From Bacillus kwashiorkori (GTDB taxonomy: Bacteria > Bacillota > Bacilli > Bacillales > Caldibacillaceae), in contig NZ_CTDX01000003.1 of assembly GCF_001375515.1 (NCBI RefSeq), forward strand, positions 1-53,551: a DNA stretch of 53,551 nucleotides, in the 5' to 3' direction. Within the stretch, counting starts at the first letter, position 1. Every line of letters starts with the position of its first letter. The notes beneath the pieces were generated by a model. That model worked only from the letters and a program-made list of their open reading frames with translations, was not told where the DNA came from and searched no databases. Positions 39,702-50,152 of the stretch are shown here, piece after piece. The position numbers and the translations under genes are program-made.

Positions 39702-40629
39702 TATTCCAGTTGGAACGATCATTAAAGGGAAATGGCATGGGAAAAGCTATCAGATTGTAAGAGAATTAGGACGTGGTGCAATTGGAGTTGTCTTTCTAGC
39801 CGATGCGGGTGATAAACAAGTCGCATTGAAAATTAGCGAGAATCAAGTAACAATTACATCCGAAGTAAATGTACTGAAAGCTTTCTCAAAGGTCCCAGGG
39901 GCAACCCTAGGACCTTCTTTATTGGATGTCGATGATTGGACGTATGGAGGTAAAATCATTTCATTTTATGTGATGGAATATATTCGTGGAGTTGATTTTA
40001 TAACGTTTATAAGACAAAAGGGACCTACTTGGGTAAATGTGTTAATTGTTCAACTGCTAAAAGATTTACAGGCTTTACATGAGCTTGGTTGGGTATTTGG
40101 TGATTTAAAACCAGAAAATTTAATTGTGACAAATAACCCTACAAAAATACGCTGCATTGATGTAGGTGGTACAACTCCGGTTAGCCGAGCGATTAAAGAA
40201 TATACGGAGTTTTTTGATCGCGGTTATTGGGGGTTAGGCAGCAGAAAGGCCGAGCCTAGTTACGATCTTTTTGCAGTTGCGATGATTGTATTAAATGCCC
40301 ATTATCCGAAACAATTCCCTAAACAAGAAGGCGGAATAAGTCAATTAAAAAAAATGATAACCCAAAAGCCAGAAATAAAACCGTTAGAGCCAGTGTTGTT
40401 AAAAGCACTTATGGGGAACTACCTTACAGCAAATGAAATGCGGAAAGAATTATTAGATGTCATTAATGAACCTTATACAAGGAGCCGAACTCAAAGAATA
40501 AAAAGTACAAAACAGACAAAAATGACGAACAGAAAAAAACGCAAATCAAACAATTTTTTCGAAACAGCTGTGATAGTCTTCATTATTTGTTTCATATATT
40601 TTATCTATATTTATGATCAAATTCTGTAA
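39670..40629 (+). CDS. yabT: Serine/threonine kinase YabT
   Basis: This 319-residue Hanks-type kinase has a C-terminal membrane anchor. It shows a glycine loop GRGAIGVVFLAD (~residues 34-45) and the catalytic Lys in VALKI. The catalytic loop is VFGDLKPENLIV (~136-147), with HRD replaced by FGD; the metal-binding motif is IDVGG in place of DFG. One transmembrane helix is at ~299-315. In B. subtilis YabT is activated by DNA and phosphorylates RecA in sporulating cells. Start choice is uncertain: ATG at 39670, 39673 or 39685 all lie within the yabS end. Confidence 0.9.
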   Translation: MMKSTMKSQFNIPVGTIIKGKWHGKSYQIVRELGRGAIGVVFLADAGDKQVALKISENQVTITSEVNVLKAFSKVPGATLGPSLLDVDDWTYGGKIISFYVMEYIRGVDFITFIRQKGPTWVNVLIVQLLKDLQALHELGWVFGDLKPENLIVTNNPTKIRCIDVGGTTPVSRAIKEYTEFFDRGYWGLGSRKAEPSYDLFAVAMIVLNAHYPKQFPKQEGGISQLKKMITQKPEIKPLEPVLLKALMGNYLTANEMRKELLDVINEPYTRSRTQRIKSTKQTKMTNRKKRKSNNFFETAVIVFIICFIYFIYIYDQIL

Positions 40630-40824
40630 AACCCAATATAAACCAAATAAATAGTTAAAAAATATAAAAATAGTTTAAAATAACTTCTTATTGAGGTAAA
40701 ATATTCTATAACAATTTATTAAAGGCTGTTCAATTTAGGAATAGGTGATGCAGATAAAATTGAAACAATTGAAAAGAAGGTATTTATAAATTATAGAAAA
40801 TAGTAAAGAGGGCTTTGCAAAATA

Positions 40825-42246
40825 ATGTTTGAGGAAAAGGTCAAAAATTTTATTGAAAAACATCAACTGTTAAATAAAGGTGCCCATGTATTAATCGGAG
40901 TATCGGGGGGGCCAGACTCCCTTGCTTTACTATATTTTTTAAAATCTATTCGTAACTATTGGGAGTTACAACTTACAGTAGCACATGTTGATCATATGTT
41001 TCGTGGCGAGCAATCGTATAATGAATTAAAATATGTGGAAGAAATCTGTAGGCAGTGGAATATTAATTTTGAAGGTAGCCATTTAAATGTTCCATTAGAA
41101 ATTGAAAAACGAAGAAAAGGATCGCAAATTGTAGCGAGAGAAGTACGTTATCAATATTTTGAAAAGATTATGGGTGAAGTAAATGCTGATTATTTAGCAT
41201 TAGCCCATCACGGGGATGACCAAATTGAGACGATGATGATGCGGCTAGTTCGCGGAAGTTCATTACAGGGACTCGCTGGAATAAGTATAAAACGGCCCTT
41301 TGCAACGGGAATTTTAATTCGCCCTTTCTTATGTGTAACTAGAGAAGAAATAAATAACTATATTAGAGCTAATGAATTAAAGCCGGTTTATGATCCAAGT
41401 AATGAAAAAGAAGTTTATACAAGGAATCGCTATCGTAAGCATCTACTTCCATTTATTAAATCAGAAAATCCACTTGTTCATCTGCAATTTCAACGTATTA
41501 GTGAAGATTTGCGTGAGGATGACTTGTACTTAATGGCATTAGCGAAAGAACATTTGAATCATATTGCAAAGTTCATTAACGAAAACGAAGTGGAACTATC
41601 TATAGCAAGTTTTTCTTCCATTGCTAATCCTTTACAAAGGAGATGTATTCAACTAATATTAAACTATCTCTATCAAGAAATCCCAGCAGGTTTGTCAAAA
41701 ATACATATTGATTCTATTTTACAATTAATAAAAAAAGATATATCTTCTGGACAACTAAATTTACCAAAAAATTGTATGGTCATCCGCTCTTATAGTAAAT
41801 GTATTTTCCTTATAGGAGATATAAAGAAACATGATAAGTACATATTTAATTGGAATTTTAATGAAAAGTTAACACTGCCATTAGGACATCAGTTGATCAT
41901 GAGTAATGAACAGGACTTAACGAATGGCAACGATAAGTTTTTGTTACATCTTCCATCCACCAATTTTCCACTTATCGTAAGAACTAGGGAAAGCGGAGAT
42001 AAAATTCGCTTAAAAGGATTAAATGGCAGGAAAAAAGTTAAATCGATATTTATCGATGAAAAAGTTCCCCTAAATTTGCGTAATAGTTGGCCAATCGTTA
42101 CTGATCAATTAGGAAATATTTTATGGATACCAGCATTGAAGAAATCTGCAAGTGAAGCAACTACATATATTCCAGGCAAAACGGTTTATTTACATTATTT
42201 AAAAGAGAACGGACTTCTAGGAGGCGCAATTAAACATGAACCATGA
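40825..42246 (+). CDS. tilS: tRNA(Ile) lysidine synthetase
   Basis: This 473-residue enzyme adds lysine to C34 of tRNA-Ile(CAU), changing its codon from AUG to AUA. The N-terminal PP-loop motif is [11 protein letters not shown] (~residues 24-34), followed by [11 protein letters not shown] and [23 protein letters not shown]-terminal domains end in the conserved basic stretch [21 protein letters not shown]. The start ATG is 15 nt beyond GAGGG. The 3' end overlaps hpt, as in B. subtilis, where the pair is essential. Confidence 0.96.
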   Translation: MFEEKVKNFIEKHQLLNKGAHVLIGVSGGPDSLALLYFLKSIRNYWELQLTVAHVDHMFRGEQSYNELKYVEEICRQWNINFEGSHLNVPLEIEKRRKGSQIVAREVRYQYFEKIMGEVNADYLALAHHGDDQIETMMMRLVRGSSLQGLAGISIKRPFATGILIRPFLCVTREEINNYIRANELKPVYDPSNEKEVYTRNRYRKHLLPFIKSENPLVHLQFQRISEDLREDDLYLMALAKEHLNHIAKFINENEVELSIASFSSIANPLQRRCIQLILNYLYQEIPAGLSKIHIDSILQLIKKDISSGQLNLPKNCMVIRSYSKCIFLIGDIKKHDKYIFNWNFNEKLTLPLGHQLIMSNEQDLTNGNDKFLLHLPSTNFPLIVRTRESGDKIRLKGLNGRKKVKSIFIDEKVPLNLRNSWPIVTDQLGNILWIPALKKSASEATTYIPGKTVYLHYLKENGLLGGAIKHEP

Positions 42247-42775
42247 TATTGAAAAAATTTTAATAACGGAAGAACAAATCCAAGAAAAATTAAAAGAACT
42301 AGCCAAAGTTTTAACCGAGGAATATAAAGATAAGTTTCCATTAGCGATTGGTGTATTAAAAGGTGCAATGCCTTTTATGGCAGATTTGCTGAAAAGAGTC
42401 GATGCATATTTAGAAATGGATTTTATGGATGTTTCTAGCTATGGAGGAAAAACAGTTTCTTCCGGGGAAGTGAAAATATTAAAAGATCTAGATACTTCTG
42501 TTGAAGGAAGAGATATTTTAATTATTGAAGATATTATTGATAGTGGTCTAACGCTACATTACTTAGTTGATCTATTCCGGTATCGAAAAGCAAAATCCAT
42601 CAAAATTGTTACACTGTTAGATAAACCATCAGGTAGAAAGGCTGATATCCAAGCTGATTATGTTGGGTTTGTAATTCCAAATGAATTTGTTGTAGGATAT
42701 GGGTTAGACTATGAGGAAAAGTACCGCAATTTACCTTATGTAGGAATTTTAAAACCCGAAGTCTATACAAAATAG
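42236..42775 (+). CDS. hpt: Hypoxanthine phosphoribosyltransferase
   Basis: This 179-residue purine salvage enzyme converts hypoxanthine or guanine plus PRPP to IMP or GMP. The PRPP loop is [17 protein letters not shown] (~residues 94-110), and [11 protein letters not shown] (~61-71) belongs to the flexible loop. The end [18 protein letters not shown] contains the conserved Asp. ATG 42236 overlaps the tilS end by 11 nt, with CTAGGAGG upstream. Confidence 0.97.
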   Translation: MNHDIEKILITEEQIQEKLKELAKVLTEEYKDKFPLAIGVLKGAMPFMADLLKRVDAYLEMDFMDVSSYGGKTVSSGEVKILKDLDTSVEGRDILIIEDIIDSGLTLHYLVDLFRYRKAKSIKIVTLLDKPSGRKADIQADYVGFVIPNEFVVGYGLDYEEKYRNLPYVGILKPEVYTK

Positions 42776-42897
42776 TCTCTAAACAATTCGGTTGTTGTTT
42801 TTTGTGTAACAAAGTTAATGTTATGTAGTTAAGGTTATCATGCATCAAACATGGGAAAACGTTTGTTTCTAGGATTTAGAAAAGTAAAACGTATTCC

Positions 42898-42927
42898 TTG
42901 TAATTAAATAAAAATCTATGATACTAT
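42898..42927 (+). promoter_or_regulatory. Promoter of ftsH
   Basis: TTGTAA, an 18-nt spacer and TACTAT with a TGA extension. It lies 36 nt before the ftsH start. Confidence 0.55.
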
Positions 42928-42962
42928 TTAAGAAGTTTGTTCCCCTTGGGAGGAGGTCAGGG

Positions 42963-44933
42963 ATGAATCGTATCTTCCGTAACACGATATTTTACTTACT
43001 AGTCTTTTTAGTAATTATTGGCGTAGTCAGTCTTTTTACTGGTGGTCAAGAGGCTAATGAGAAAATGACATATGATGAATTTATTACACACTTAGAAAAA
43101 GGTGATGTAAAGTCGTTTGTAGCCCAACCAGAAAGACAAGTGTATGCCATTAGAGGCCAATTAAAATCATATAACAAAGATCAATACTTTACAGTTAACG
43201 CATGGAATAGTCCAGCAACGTTAGAAAAAATTGAAACACTCGCTTTACAAACAAAGACGGAATTTAATCCGATTGCAGCTAAAGAGACGAGTGTGTGGAT
43301 TCAATTTTTAACAACGATGATTCCATTCATCATACTGTTCTTCTTTATCTTCTTCTTGCTAAACCAATCGCAAGGCGGCGGTGGCCGTGTAATGAATTTT
43401 GGGAAATCGAAGGCACGGTTATATAATGATGAGAAGAAAAAAGTTCGTTTTAAAGATGTAGCAGGTGCAGATGAGGAAAAACAAGAACTAGTAGAAGTTG
43501 TTGAGTTCTTGAAAGATCCAAGGAAATTTTCAGAATTAGGGGCAAGAATACCAAAAGGGGTTCTACTCGTTGGTCCTCCTGGTACAGGTAAAACTTTATT
43601 AGCACGAGCAGTTGCTGGTGAAGCTGGGGTACCTTTCTTCTCCATCAGTGGTTCTGATTTCGTGGAAATGTTCGTTGGTGTTGGTGCTTCTCGTGTTCGC
43701 GATTTGTTTGAAAATGCAAAGAAGAATGCACCTTGTATTATATTTATAGATGAAATTGATGCGGTTGGACGTCAGCGTGGTGCCGGTCTTGGCGGTGGTC
43801 ACGATGAACGTGAACAAACGTTAAACCAATTACTAGTAGAAATGGATGGTTTCAGTGCTAACGAAGGTATCATCATCGTTGCTGCAACGAACCGCCCAGA
43901 TATTCTTGACCCTGCATTATTGAGACCAGGACGTTTCGATAGACAAATTACGGTAGACCGTCCAGATGTGAATGGTCGTGAAGCAGTACTTAAAGTACAC
44001 GCGCGTAATAAACCACTGGATGAAACAGTGGATTTAAAAACGATAGCAATGAGAACACCAGGATTTTCCGGTGCCGATTTAGAAAATTTACTAAACGAAG
44101 CAGCATTAGTTGCTGCTAGAAGAAATAAAAAGAATATTGATATGCATGATATCGATGAAGCAACAGATAGAGTTATTGCGGGTCCAGCGAAGAAAAGTCG
44201 TGTTATTTCTGAAAAAGAAAGAAATATTGTCGCTTATCATGAAAGTGGCCACACCGTCATTGGCTTAGTTCTAGAAGATGCAGATATGGTGCATAAAGTA
44301 ACTATTGTACCACGTGGGCAAGCTGGTGGTTATGCGGTTATGCTTCCAAAAGAAGATCGTTATTTTATGACAAAGCCAGAACTACTGGATAAAATTACTG
44401 GTTTACTTGGCGGACGTGTTGCCGAGGAAATTGTGTTTGGTGAAGTTAGCACAGGTGCCCACAATGATTTCCAAAGAGCAACTGGAATCGCCCGTAAAAT
44501 GGTTACAGAGTTCGGGATGAGTGATAAACTAGGTCCATTACAATTCGGTCAAGCACAAGGGCAAGTATTCCTTGGCAGAGATCTTCATAATGAACAAAAT
44601 TATTCTGATGCAATCGCGTATGAAATAGACTTGGAAATACAAAGAATCATTAAAGATTGTTATGAGAAAGCGAAAAACATCTTAACCGAAAAAAGAGATA
44701 AATTAGAAACAATCGCAAAGGCTCTATTAGATGTGGAAACATTAGATGCTAAACAAATCCGTCACCTTTACGAACACGGAGTATTACCTGAGCCGATAAA
44801 GTCTACCGTTACTGATAATGAGGAATCAAATCAAACGGTAACTAATACAGAAGATGTAAAAATTAATATTACTGGTAAGCAAGATAAAGCAAATGACTTA
44901 CCAGATTCTCTCGATAAGGAGAAAAAAGAATAA
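42963..44933 (+). CDS. ftsH: ATP-dependent zinc metalloprotease FtsH
   Basis: This 656-residue hexameric membrane AAA protease degrades membrane and regulatory proteins. Transmembrane helices lie at ~6-24 and ~112-132. Walker A is GPPGTGKT near residue 204, Walker [12 protein letters not shown] near 258-268, and the second-region-of-homology arginines are in [18 protein letters not shown]. The zinc site HESGH is near 425. The frame extends back to 42918, but ATG 42963 follows GGGAGGAGGT and aligns with B. subtilis ([13 protein letters not shown]). A terminator follows. Confidence 0.98.
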   Translation: MNRIFRNTIFYLLVFLVIIGVVSLFTGGQEANEKMTYDEFITHLEKGDVKSFVAQPERQVYAIRGQLKSYNKDQYFTVNAWNSPATLEKIETLALQTKTEFNPIAAKETSVWIQFLTTMIPFIILFFFIFFLLNQSQGGGGRVMNFGKSKARLYNDEKKKVRFKDVAGADEEKQELVEVVEFLKDPRKFSELGARIPKGVLLVGPPGTGKTLLARAVAGEAGVPFFSISGSDFVEMFVGVGASRVRDLFENAKKNAPCIIFIDEIDAVGRQRGAGLGGGHDEREQTLNQLLVEMDGFSANEGIIIVAATNRPDILDPALLRPGRFDRQITVDRPDVNGREAVLKVHARNKPLDETVDLKTIAMRTPGFSGADLENLLNEAALVAARRNKKNIDMHDIDEATDRVIAGPAKKSRVISEKERNIVAYHESGHTVIGLVLEDADMVHKVTIVPRGQAGGYAVMLPKEDRYFMTKPELLDKITGLLGGRVAEEIVFGEVSTGAHNDFQRATGIARKMVTEFGMSDKLGPLQFGQAQGQVFLGRDLHNEQNYSDAIAYEIDLEIQRIIKDCYEKAKNILTEKRDKLETIAKALLDVETLDAKQIRHLYEHGVLPEPIKSTVTDNEESNQTVTNTEDVKINITGKQDKANDLPDSLDKEKKE

Positions 44934-44936
44934 AAC

Positions 44937-44968
44937 AGCTGGCCAATGAAGGCCAGCTTTTTATTTTA
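44937..44968 (+). terminator. Terminator after ftsH
   Basis: AGCTGGCC and GGCCAGCT form a perfect 8-bp stem around AATGAA, followed by TTTTATTTTAT. Confidence 0.9.
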
Positions 44969-45291
44969 TATATAAAAGGTGGAAGGTCGTTGTTTCCCAT
45001 CGTCCAGGCCTGAATCCCATATAAAAACAACCAGTATTCCTAAAAGAAATGAATTTCCTCCTGTATTGTCTACTAATCCATTTGCTTCACTTTTACGACT
45101 TATACGGAACGTAAACAAGCAAAAACTACAACATAATCATGAAATACGTACATTTTGAAAGTAATAGGAAGACATAATAAGAGCATGATTTTCGTAAATC
45201 ATGTACAATATTTTTGTTTCTGTTATTTATTCAACTAATAAATGTATGTTAATATTTGTTCAGACTTAAAATATAAAAAGTTGGTGAAATC
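44969..45291 (+). other. Intergenic region between ftsH and coaX, one small hairpin
   Basis: No gene is seen. The palindrome CATGATTT-TCGT-AAATCATG (45184-45203) forms a perfect 8-bp hairpin followed by TACAATATTTTTG, possibly a weak terminator. No clear consensus promoter for coaX was found. Confidence 0.4.
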
Positions 45292-46059
45292 ATGATTTTA
45301 GTTTTAGATGTAGGCAATACGAATATAGTGTTAGGTGTATATGAGGAGGAAACATTAAAGTATTATTGGAGGATAGGAACGAACCGAAATAAGACTGAAG
45401 ATGAATTCGGCATGCTGATTAAATCGTTATTCGAACATAAAGGATTATCTTTTTCAGACATTAAAGGGATTATTATTTCTTCTGTTGTACCTCCAATTAT
45501 GTACGCTTTGGAAAAAATGTGTGAAAAGTATTTTAAAATAAATCCAGTATTAGTTGGGGCTGATTTAGATTTAGGACTGAAAGTTAACTATGATAATCCC
45601 CGTGAAGTTGGTGCAGATAGAATTGTCAATGCGGTAGCTGCAATAGAAGAGTATGGTTGTCCATTAATCATTGTTGACTTTGGAACAGCAACAACCTACT
45701 GTTACATAAATGAAGCTGGTGAATATTTAGGTGGGGCCATTGCTCCAGGAATTAACATATCCACAGAAGCCCTTTATATGAAGGCAGCCAAACTTCCAAG
45801 AATTGAAATTGTTAAACCTGAAAATATCATTGGTAAAAATACAGTACAAGCTATGCAAGCAGGAATTGTTTATGGTTATGTAGGCCAAGTAGACGGAATT
45901 GTTTCCCGAATGAAACAACAAGGAAACGATGAGCCGACCGTTATTGCAACCGGTGGCCTTGCACCATTAATAGGAAAAGAAAGTGAAACAATAGATATTG
46001 TTGATCCATTTTTAACTTTAAAAGGGCTACATCTTATATATAAAAGAAATATGAAATAA
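45292..46059 (+). CDS. coaX: Type III pantothenate kinase
   Basis: This 255-residue enzyme phosphorylates pantothenate, the first step of CoA synthesis. It has the ASKHA-type P-loop [17 protein letters not shown] (residues 1-17), [10 protein letters not shown], the [11 protein letters not shown] block with the catalytic Asp (~103-113), [14 protein letters not shown] (~125-138) and [11 protein letters not shown]. The start ATG follows TTGGTGAAATC. It is followed by hslO after 44 nt, the same order as yacB-yacC in B. subtilis. Confidence 0.96.
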   Translation: MILVLDVGNTNIVLGVYEEETLKYYWRIGTNRNKTEDEFGMLIKSLFEHKGLSFSDIKGIIISSVVPPIMYALEKMCEKYFKINPVLVGADLDLGLKVNYDNPREVGADRIVNAVAAIEEYGCPLIIVDFGTATTYCYINEAGEYLGGAIAPGINISTEALYMKAAKLPRIEIVKPENIIGKNTVQAMQAGIVYGYVGQVDGIVSRMKQQGNDEPTVIATGGLAPLIGKESETIDIVDPFLTLKGLHLIYKRNMK

Positions 46060-46103
46060 CTATCGCGGAAAACTTCAGTTATATTCGGAAGGAGTTAGAA
46101 AAG

Positions 46104-46979
46104 TTGAACGATTATTTAGTAAAAGCTTTAGGATACAACGGACAAGTAAGAGCCTATGCTGTTCGATCTACAGAGACGGTGAAAGAAGCTCAAAGACGCC
46201 ACGATACATGGGCAACAGCTTCTGCAGCACTAGGCAGGTCATTAACTGCAGGTGTTATGATGGGATCCATGCTAAAAGGAGAAGATCGCCTTACAATAAA
46301 AGTTGAAGGGAATGGTCCTCTAGGTTTAATTTTAGTCGATGCCAATGCTAAAGGAGAAGTAAGAGGATATGTTTCAAATCCTCATGTTCATTTTGACTTA
46401 AATGATGCTGGGAAATTAGATGTGAAACGAGCTGTTGGAACAAAAGGTACATTGACCGTCGTAAAAGATTTAGGGTTGAAAGAACAATTTTCAGGCCAAG
46501 TACCACTTGTTTCAGGTGAGCTTGGAGAAGATTTTACTTACTACTTTGCTAGTTCTGAACAAGTACCCTCATCAGTCGGTGTTGGTGTATTAGTGAACCC
46601 TGATCACTCAGTATTAGCGGCTGGTGGCTTTATTCTCCAACTTTTACCAGGAACCTCTGATGAATTAATTTCTGAAATCGAATCAAATTTAAATTCAATA
46701 AGACCAATATCAGCTTTAATAAAAGATGGTTTAACGCCAGAAGAAATATTGACAGAGATTTTAGGAGAACAAGTAAAAATACTTGAAAAAATGCCGGTTT
46801 CTTTTCAATGTATTTGTTCCAAAGAACGGTTTGCTTCTGCACTAATTAGTCTTGGAGAAACAGAGTTGCAAGAGATGATTAATGAAGATGAACAAGCAGA
46901 AGTACAATGTCATTTCTGTAATGAAAAATATCATTACAATAAAGAAGAGCTATTGGAATTATTAGCTGAAGCAAAATAG
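46104..46979 (+). CDS. hslO: Redox-regulated chaperone Hsp33
   Basis: This 291-residue holdase chaperone is activated by oxidation. The N-terminal domain has [20 protein letters not shown] and [15 protein letters not shown] sequences. The C-terminal redox switch is the zinc motif CICSKERF (~residues 236-243) and CHFC (~268-271), i.e. CxC followed by CxxC. It starts with TTG 46104 behind GGAAGGAG. In B. subtilis a PpiC-type gene (yacD) follows; here a terminator and then cysK follow directly. Confidence 0.96.
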   Translation: MNDYLVKALGYNGQVRAYAVRSTETVKEAQRRHDTWATASAALGRSLTAGVMMGSMLKGEDRLTIKVEGNGPLGLILVDANAKGEVRGYVSNPHVHFDLNDAGKLDVKRAVGTKGTLTVVKDLGLKEQFSGQVPLVSGELGEDFTYYFASSEQVPSSVGVGVLVNPDHSVLAAGGFILQLLPGTSDELISEIESNLNSIRPISALIKDGLTPEEILTEILGEQVKILEKMPVSFQCICSKERFASALISLGETELQEMINEDEQAEVQCHFCNEKYHYNKEELLELLAEAK

Positions 46980-46987
46980 GACCGTCC

Positions 46988-47021
46988 ATCCCACCATAAT
47001 TTTGGTGGGATAAATTTTTTT
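46988..47021 (+). terminator. Terminator after hslO
   Basis: ATCCCACCA and TGGTGGGAT form a 9-bp stem, then AAATTTTTTTATG. Confidence 0.85.
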
Positions 47022-47077
47022 ATGTGTCGTATGCTACAACTGCCAGTATAAATTTTTTAATTAAAAAAGATTATTGT

Positions 47078-47105
47078 TTGACAAAAAAAGCATATAATGT
47101 ATAAA
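47078..47105 (+). promoter_or_regulatory. Promoter of cysK
   Basis: TTGACA, a 16-nt spacer and TATAAA. A TATAAT also lies inside the spacer at too short a distance. The region between promoter and start contains TCGGAATTAG, similar to half of a CymR-type cysteine-regulation site, but the partner half is unclear. Confidence 0.5.
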
Positions 47106-47150
47106 CTATAATTATTCAGATAAAATTACTCGGAATTAGAGGTGGAATTT

Positions 47151-48077
47151 ATGTTAAAGGCTGTAAACTCAATTACAGATTTAGTAGGCAAAACGCCAAT
47201 AGTTAAGTTACAAAGGATGGTAGACGACAACTCGGCAGATGTATTTTTAAAACTTGAATACATGAATCCTGGTAGTAGTGTTAAAGACCGTATTGCTTTA
47301 GCAATGATTGAAGCAGCAGAAAAAAAAGGAGTATTAAAAACTGGTGATACGATTATTGAACCAACAAGTGGGAACACGGGTATTGGATTAGCGATGGTGG
47401 CAGCCGCAAAAGGGTATAAAGCAATATTAGTTATGCCCGACTCGATGAGTTTAGAACGAAGAAATTTACTTCGTGCGTATGGAGCAGAGCTAGTATTAAC
47501 TCCTGGTCCAGAAGGTATGAAAGGTGCCATTCGTAAAGCAGAAGAGTTAGCAAATGAAAATAACTACTTTATGCCACAACAATTCGATAATGAGGCAAAT
47601 CCTGAAGTGCATCGCCTTACAACTGGACCAGAAATTGTGGAACAAATGGGAGATCAATTGGATGCTTTTATTTCAGGAATTGGCACAGGAGGTACAATTA
47701 CCGGTGCAGGTGCAGTTTTGAAAGAAAACTATCCAAATATAAAAATTTATGCTGTTGAACCAAAAGATTCCCCAGTTCTTTCAGGGGGAAATCCTGGACC
47801 GCATAAGATACAAGGAATAGGTGCAGGTTTTGTTCCGAAAGTGTTAAATACAGAAGTTTATGATGAGATTATTCAAGTTACGACAGAACAAGCATTTGAT
47901 TATGCACGACATGCTGCTCGTGAAGAAGGAATACTTGGGGGAATCTCATCAGGTGCAGCTATTTATGCCGCATTACAAGTTGCCAAACAATTAGGAAAAG
48001 GTAAAAAGGTATTGGCAATAATACCAAGTAATGGAGAACGTTATTTAAGTACACCATTATATAATTTTGAAGGATAA
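47151..48077 (+). CDS. cysK: Cysteine synthase A
   Basis: This 308-residue PLP enzyme (O-acetylserine sulfhydrylase) makes cysteine from O-acetylserine and sulfide. [12 protein letters not shown] (~residues 39-50) contains the PLP lysine. [16 protein letters not shown] (~68-83) binds substrate and [12 protein letters not shown] (~173-184) binds the cofactor phosphate. ATG 47151 follows AGAGGTGG; a GTG at 47142 is part of the Shine-Dalgarno. The gene has its own promoter and terminator. In B. subtilis it is followed by pabB; here by folP. Confidence 0.97.
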   Translation: MLKAVNSITDLVGKTPIVKLQRMVDDNSADVFLKLEYMNPGSSVKDRIALAMIEAAEKKGVLKTGDTIIEPTSGNTGIGLAMVAAAKGYKAILVMPDSMSLERRNLLRAYGAELVLTPGPEGMKGAIRKAEELANENNYFMPQQFDNEANPEVHRLTTGPEIVEQMGDQLDAFISGIGTGGTITGAGAVLKENYPNIKIYAVEPKDSPVLSGGNPGPHKIQGIGAGFVPKVLNTEVYDEIIQVTTEQAFDYARHAAREEGILGGISSGAAIYAALQVAKQLGKGKKVLAIIPSNGERYLSTPLYNFEG

Positions 48078-48094
48078 TGTAATATTAACTATTT

Positions 48095-48130
48095 AACCAC
48101 AGCTAGTTTTAAAGGTGCTGTGGTTTTTTA
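48095..48130 (+). terminator. Terminator after cysK
   Basis: AACCACAGC and GCTGTGGTT form a perfect 9-bp stem followed by TTTTTATTTTTG. Confidence 0.9.
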
Positions 48131-48165
48131 TTTTTGTCAGTTTTTTTTCATCATTCGTCTATATT

Positions 48166-48174
48166 TGATAAAAT
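48166..48174 (+). promoter_or_regulatory. Extended -10 promoter of folP operon
   Basis: TGATAAAAT (TGN plus TAAAAT), 26 nt before folP; no good -35 is seen. Confidence 0.45.
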
Positions 48175-48199
48175 AGTGTCAGAAAAAGGAGTGGATGTA

Positions 48200-49006
48200 A
48201 TGGGTCAATATCATTTGGACTTTTCAAAAAAGACATATATAATGGGGATTCTAAATATAACGCCAGACTCATTTTCGGATGGCGGCCAGTTTTTCCATAT
48301 TCACCAATCAATTACACACGCAAAAAAATTAATCGATGACGGGGCAGACATAATTGATATTGGTGGAGAATCAACGAGACCAGGGCATGAACCAGTTTCA
48401 GAAAAAGAGGAAATACAAAGAGTAATTCCTGTAATCGAGCAAATGGCAAAAGAAATACTAGTACCAATTTCTATAGATACGTATAAAGCAAGAACAGCTG
48501 CTGAAGCTATTGCGGCAGGAGCCCACATAATTAATGATATATGGGGTGCGAAAAAAGACCCGGAAATTGCTGCTGTTGCAGCTAAAAACAATGTTCCGAT
48601 CATCTTAATGCATAATCGTGAAGATATGAATTATCAATCTTTTATTCGAGATAGCTTATACGACTTATACGAAAGTATCACAATCGCAAAAAAAGCAGGC
48701 GTTCGAGATGAGCAAATCATTTTAGATCCTGGAATTGGGTTTGCAAAAACATATGAACAAAACATTGAAATGATGCGAAATTTGGATAAAATTGTCTCAC
48801 TAGGTTATCCAGTATTGCTAGGAACTTCAAGGAAGTCAATGATAGGACAAGCTCTTGAGTTACCTGTTACAGAAAGATTAGAAGGTACGGGAGCTACTGT
48901 TTGTTACGGAATTACGAAAGGTTGTTCAATTGTTCGTGTTCACGATGTAAAACCAATTGCTAGAATGGCCAAAATGATGGATATACTCATGAGGGAAAAT
49001 GAATAA
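48200..49006 (+). CDS. folP: Dihydropteroate synthase
   Basis: This 268-residue TIM-barrel enzyme joins p-aminobenzoate to the pterin pyrophosphate in folate synthesis and is the sulfonamide target. MGILNITPDSFSDGG (~residues 15-29), IDIGGESTRPGHEP (~53-66), NDIWGAKKDP, MHNRED and LDPGIGFAKT are the pterin-binding and loop motifs. The frame reaches 48134, but ATG 48200 follows AAAAGGAGTGG at 8-nt spacing. The usual upstream pabB, pabA and pabC genes are absent. folB, folK, yazB, dusB follow in one run. Confidence 0.95.
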   Translation: MGQYHLDFSKKTYIMGILNITPDSFSDGGQFFHIHQSITHAKKLIDDGADIIDIGGESTRPGHEPVSEKEEIQRVIPVIEQMAKEILVPISIDTYKARTAAEAIAAGAHIINDIWGAKKDPEIAAVAAKNNVPIILMHNREDMNYQSFIRDSLYDLYESITIAKKAGVRDEQIILDPGIGFAKTYEQNIEMMRNLDKIVSLGYPVLLGTSRKSMIGQALELPVTERLEGTGATVCYGITKGCSIVRVHDVKPIARMAKMMDILMRENE

Positions 49007-49032
49007 TTTAAATGATGATAGGATGAACGATA

Positions 49033-49395
49033 ATGGATCGAATCTATTTAAATCAAATGGAGTTTTACGGATATCATGGTGTTTTTGCTGAAGAAAACAA
49101 ATTAGGTCAAAAGTTTATAATTGATGTCATATTAGAAATCGATTTACAAGCTGCAGGGGAAACGGATAATTTAATGAAGACGATTAATTACGCAGAGGTT
49201 TATTCGATTTGCCAAACAATTGTTGAGAACAAAACATTTAAGCTAATTGAAGCAGTTGCTGAAACGATAGCAGAGGAATTGTTAGCAAATTACATGAATG
49301 TACAAGCATGCACCATAAAAGTAACAAAGCCAAATCCACCGATTCCAGGTCACTATCATTCTGTAGCAGTGGAAATAACTCGTATTAGAAAATAA
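49033..49395 (+). CDS. folB: Dihydroneopterin aldolase
   Basis: This 120-residue enzyme cleaves dihydroneopterin to hydroxymethyl-dihydropterin and glycolaldehyde. FYGYHGVFAEENKLGQKF (~residues 12-29) contains the conserved Glu. TINYAEVYSIC, the catalytic Lys in KPNPPIPGHYHSVAVEI (~100-116), and the overall length are typical. ATG 49033 follows TAGGATGAACG. It is 26 nt after folP and 21 nt before folK. Confidence 0.96.
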   Translation: MDRIYLNQMEFYGYHGVFAEENKLGQKFIIDVILEIDLQAAGETDNLMKTINYAEVYSICQTIVENKTFKLIEAVAETIAEELLANYMNVQACTIKVTKPNPPIPGHYHSVAVEITRIRK

Positions 49396-49416
49396 AAAGA
49401 TTAGGTGTTAACTATC

Positions 49417-49941
49417 ATGAAAAATAAAGCTTATATATCGCTAGGATCAAATATTGGGGACCGGGCTAAATATTTAAAGGAGTCTATTCAAAAACTACAG
49501 TCATATAAAGGAATTTTTATCGCAAATTACTCTTCTATTTATGAAACTGACCCAGTCGATTATGAAAATCAAAGCTGCTTTTTAAATATGGTACTTGAAT
49601 TACATACGGATTTCACGGCAGTGCAACTACTTTCTACTTGTTTATTAATTGAAAAGGAATTAGGTAGAGAAAGAATGATCCGTTTTGGACCAAGAACGAT
49701 AGACCTTGACATTTTATTGTTTAATCAAGAAAATATAAAAACAGAGCAATTAATCATTCCGCATCCAAGGATGTCAGAGCGAATGTTCGTACTAATACCT
49801 TTGTCGGAAATTAAACGAGACATCATCATTACAGGAAGTTATAAGAAAGTAGAAGAGATAATTACAGAGCTTCCAAGTGAAGGAGTAAGGCTATGGAAAC
49901 AGAAAAATGGGGGCGGCGTATTCGAGCTTTTCGAAAGTTAA
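49417..49941 (+). CDS. folK: Hydroxymethyldihydropterin pyrophosphokinase
   Basis: This 174-residue HPPK transfers pyrophosphate from ATP to the pterin before the FolP step. AYISLGSNIGDRAKYLKES (~residues 5-23), SSIYETDPVDYENQSCFLNM, and the ATP/metal motif RFGPRTIDLDILLF (~92-105) are diagnostic, as is IIPHPRMSERMFVL. The frame reaches GTG 49405, but ATG 49417 matches the family; TTAGGTG lies 9 nt upstream. The last 49 nt overlap yazB in another frame. Confidence 0.96.
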   Translation: MKNKAYISLGSNIGDRAKYLKESIQKLQSYKGIFIANYSSIYETDPVDYENQSCFLNMVLELHTDFTAVQLLSTCLLIEKELGRERMIRFGPRTIDLDILLFNQENIKTEQLIIPHPRMSERMFVLIPLSEIKRDIIITGSYKKVEEIITELPSEGVRLWKQKNGGGVFELFES

Positions 49942-50105
49942 AAGGTTATACACAAAGTGAGTTAGCTAAAGAAGTAGGAGTGACAATATCCATTATAGGA
50001 GAAATAGAACGGGGAAATCGAATTCCATCAGATCGAATATTAACAGACATTGCTACTGTGCTTCAAATAAAAAAGGAAGAATTAGGGAATGAATCTAAAG
50101 TATAG
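49893..50105 (+). CDS. yazB: XRE-type small DNA-binding protein YazB
   Basis: This 70-residue Cro/C1-type helix-turn-helix protein (IRAFRKLKGYTQSELAKEVG, residues ~10-29; ISIIGEIERGNRIPSDRIL) is composed only of the DNA-binding domain. Targets are unknown. The start ATG lies inside folK with GAAGGAG 8 nt upstream, an overlap of 49 nt that suggests translational coupling. The same gene lies at this position in B. subtilis. Confidence 0.92.
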   Translation: METEKWGRRIRAFRKLKGYTQSELAKEVGVTISIIGEIERGNRIPSDRILTDIATVLQIKKEELGNESKV

Positions 50106-50152
50106 GTAAATACCGATTTCCTTTTTGCTATAAGAATCAAGGAGGAACTATT

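Noticed and set aside
47078..47098. TTGACA with TATAAT at 47093 as the cysK promoter
   Set aside because: The spacer is only 9 nt; TATAAA at 47100 gives 16 nt.
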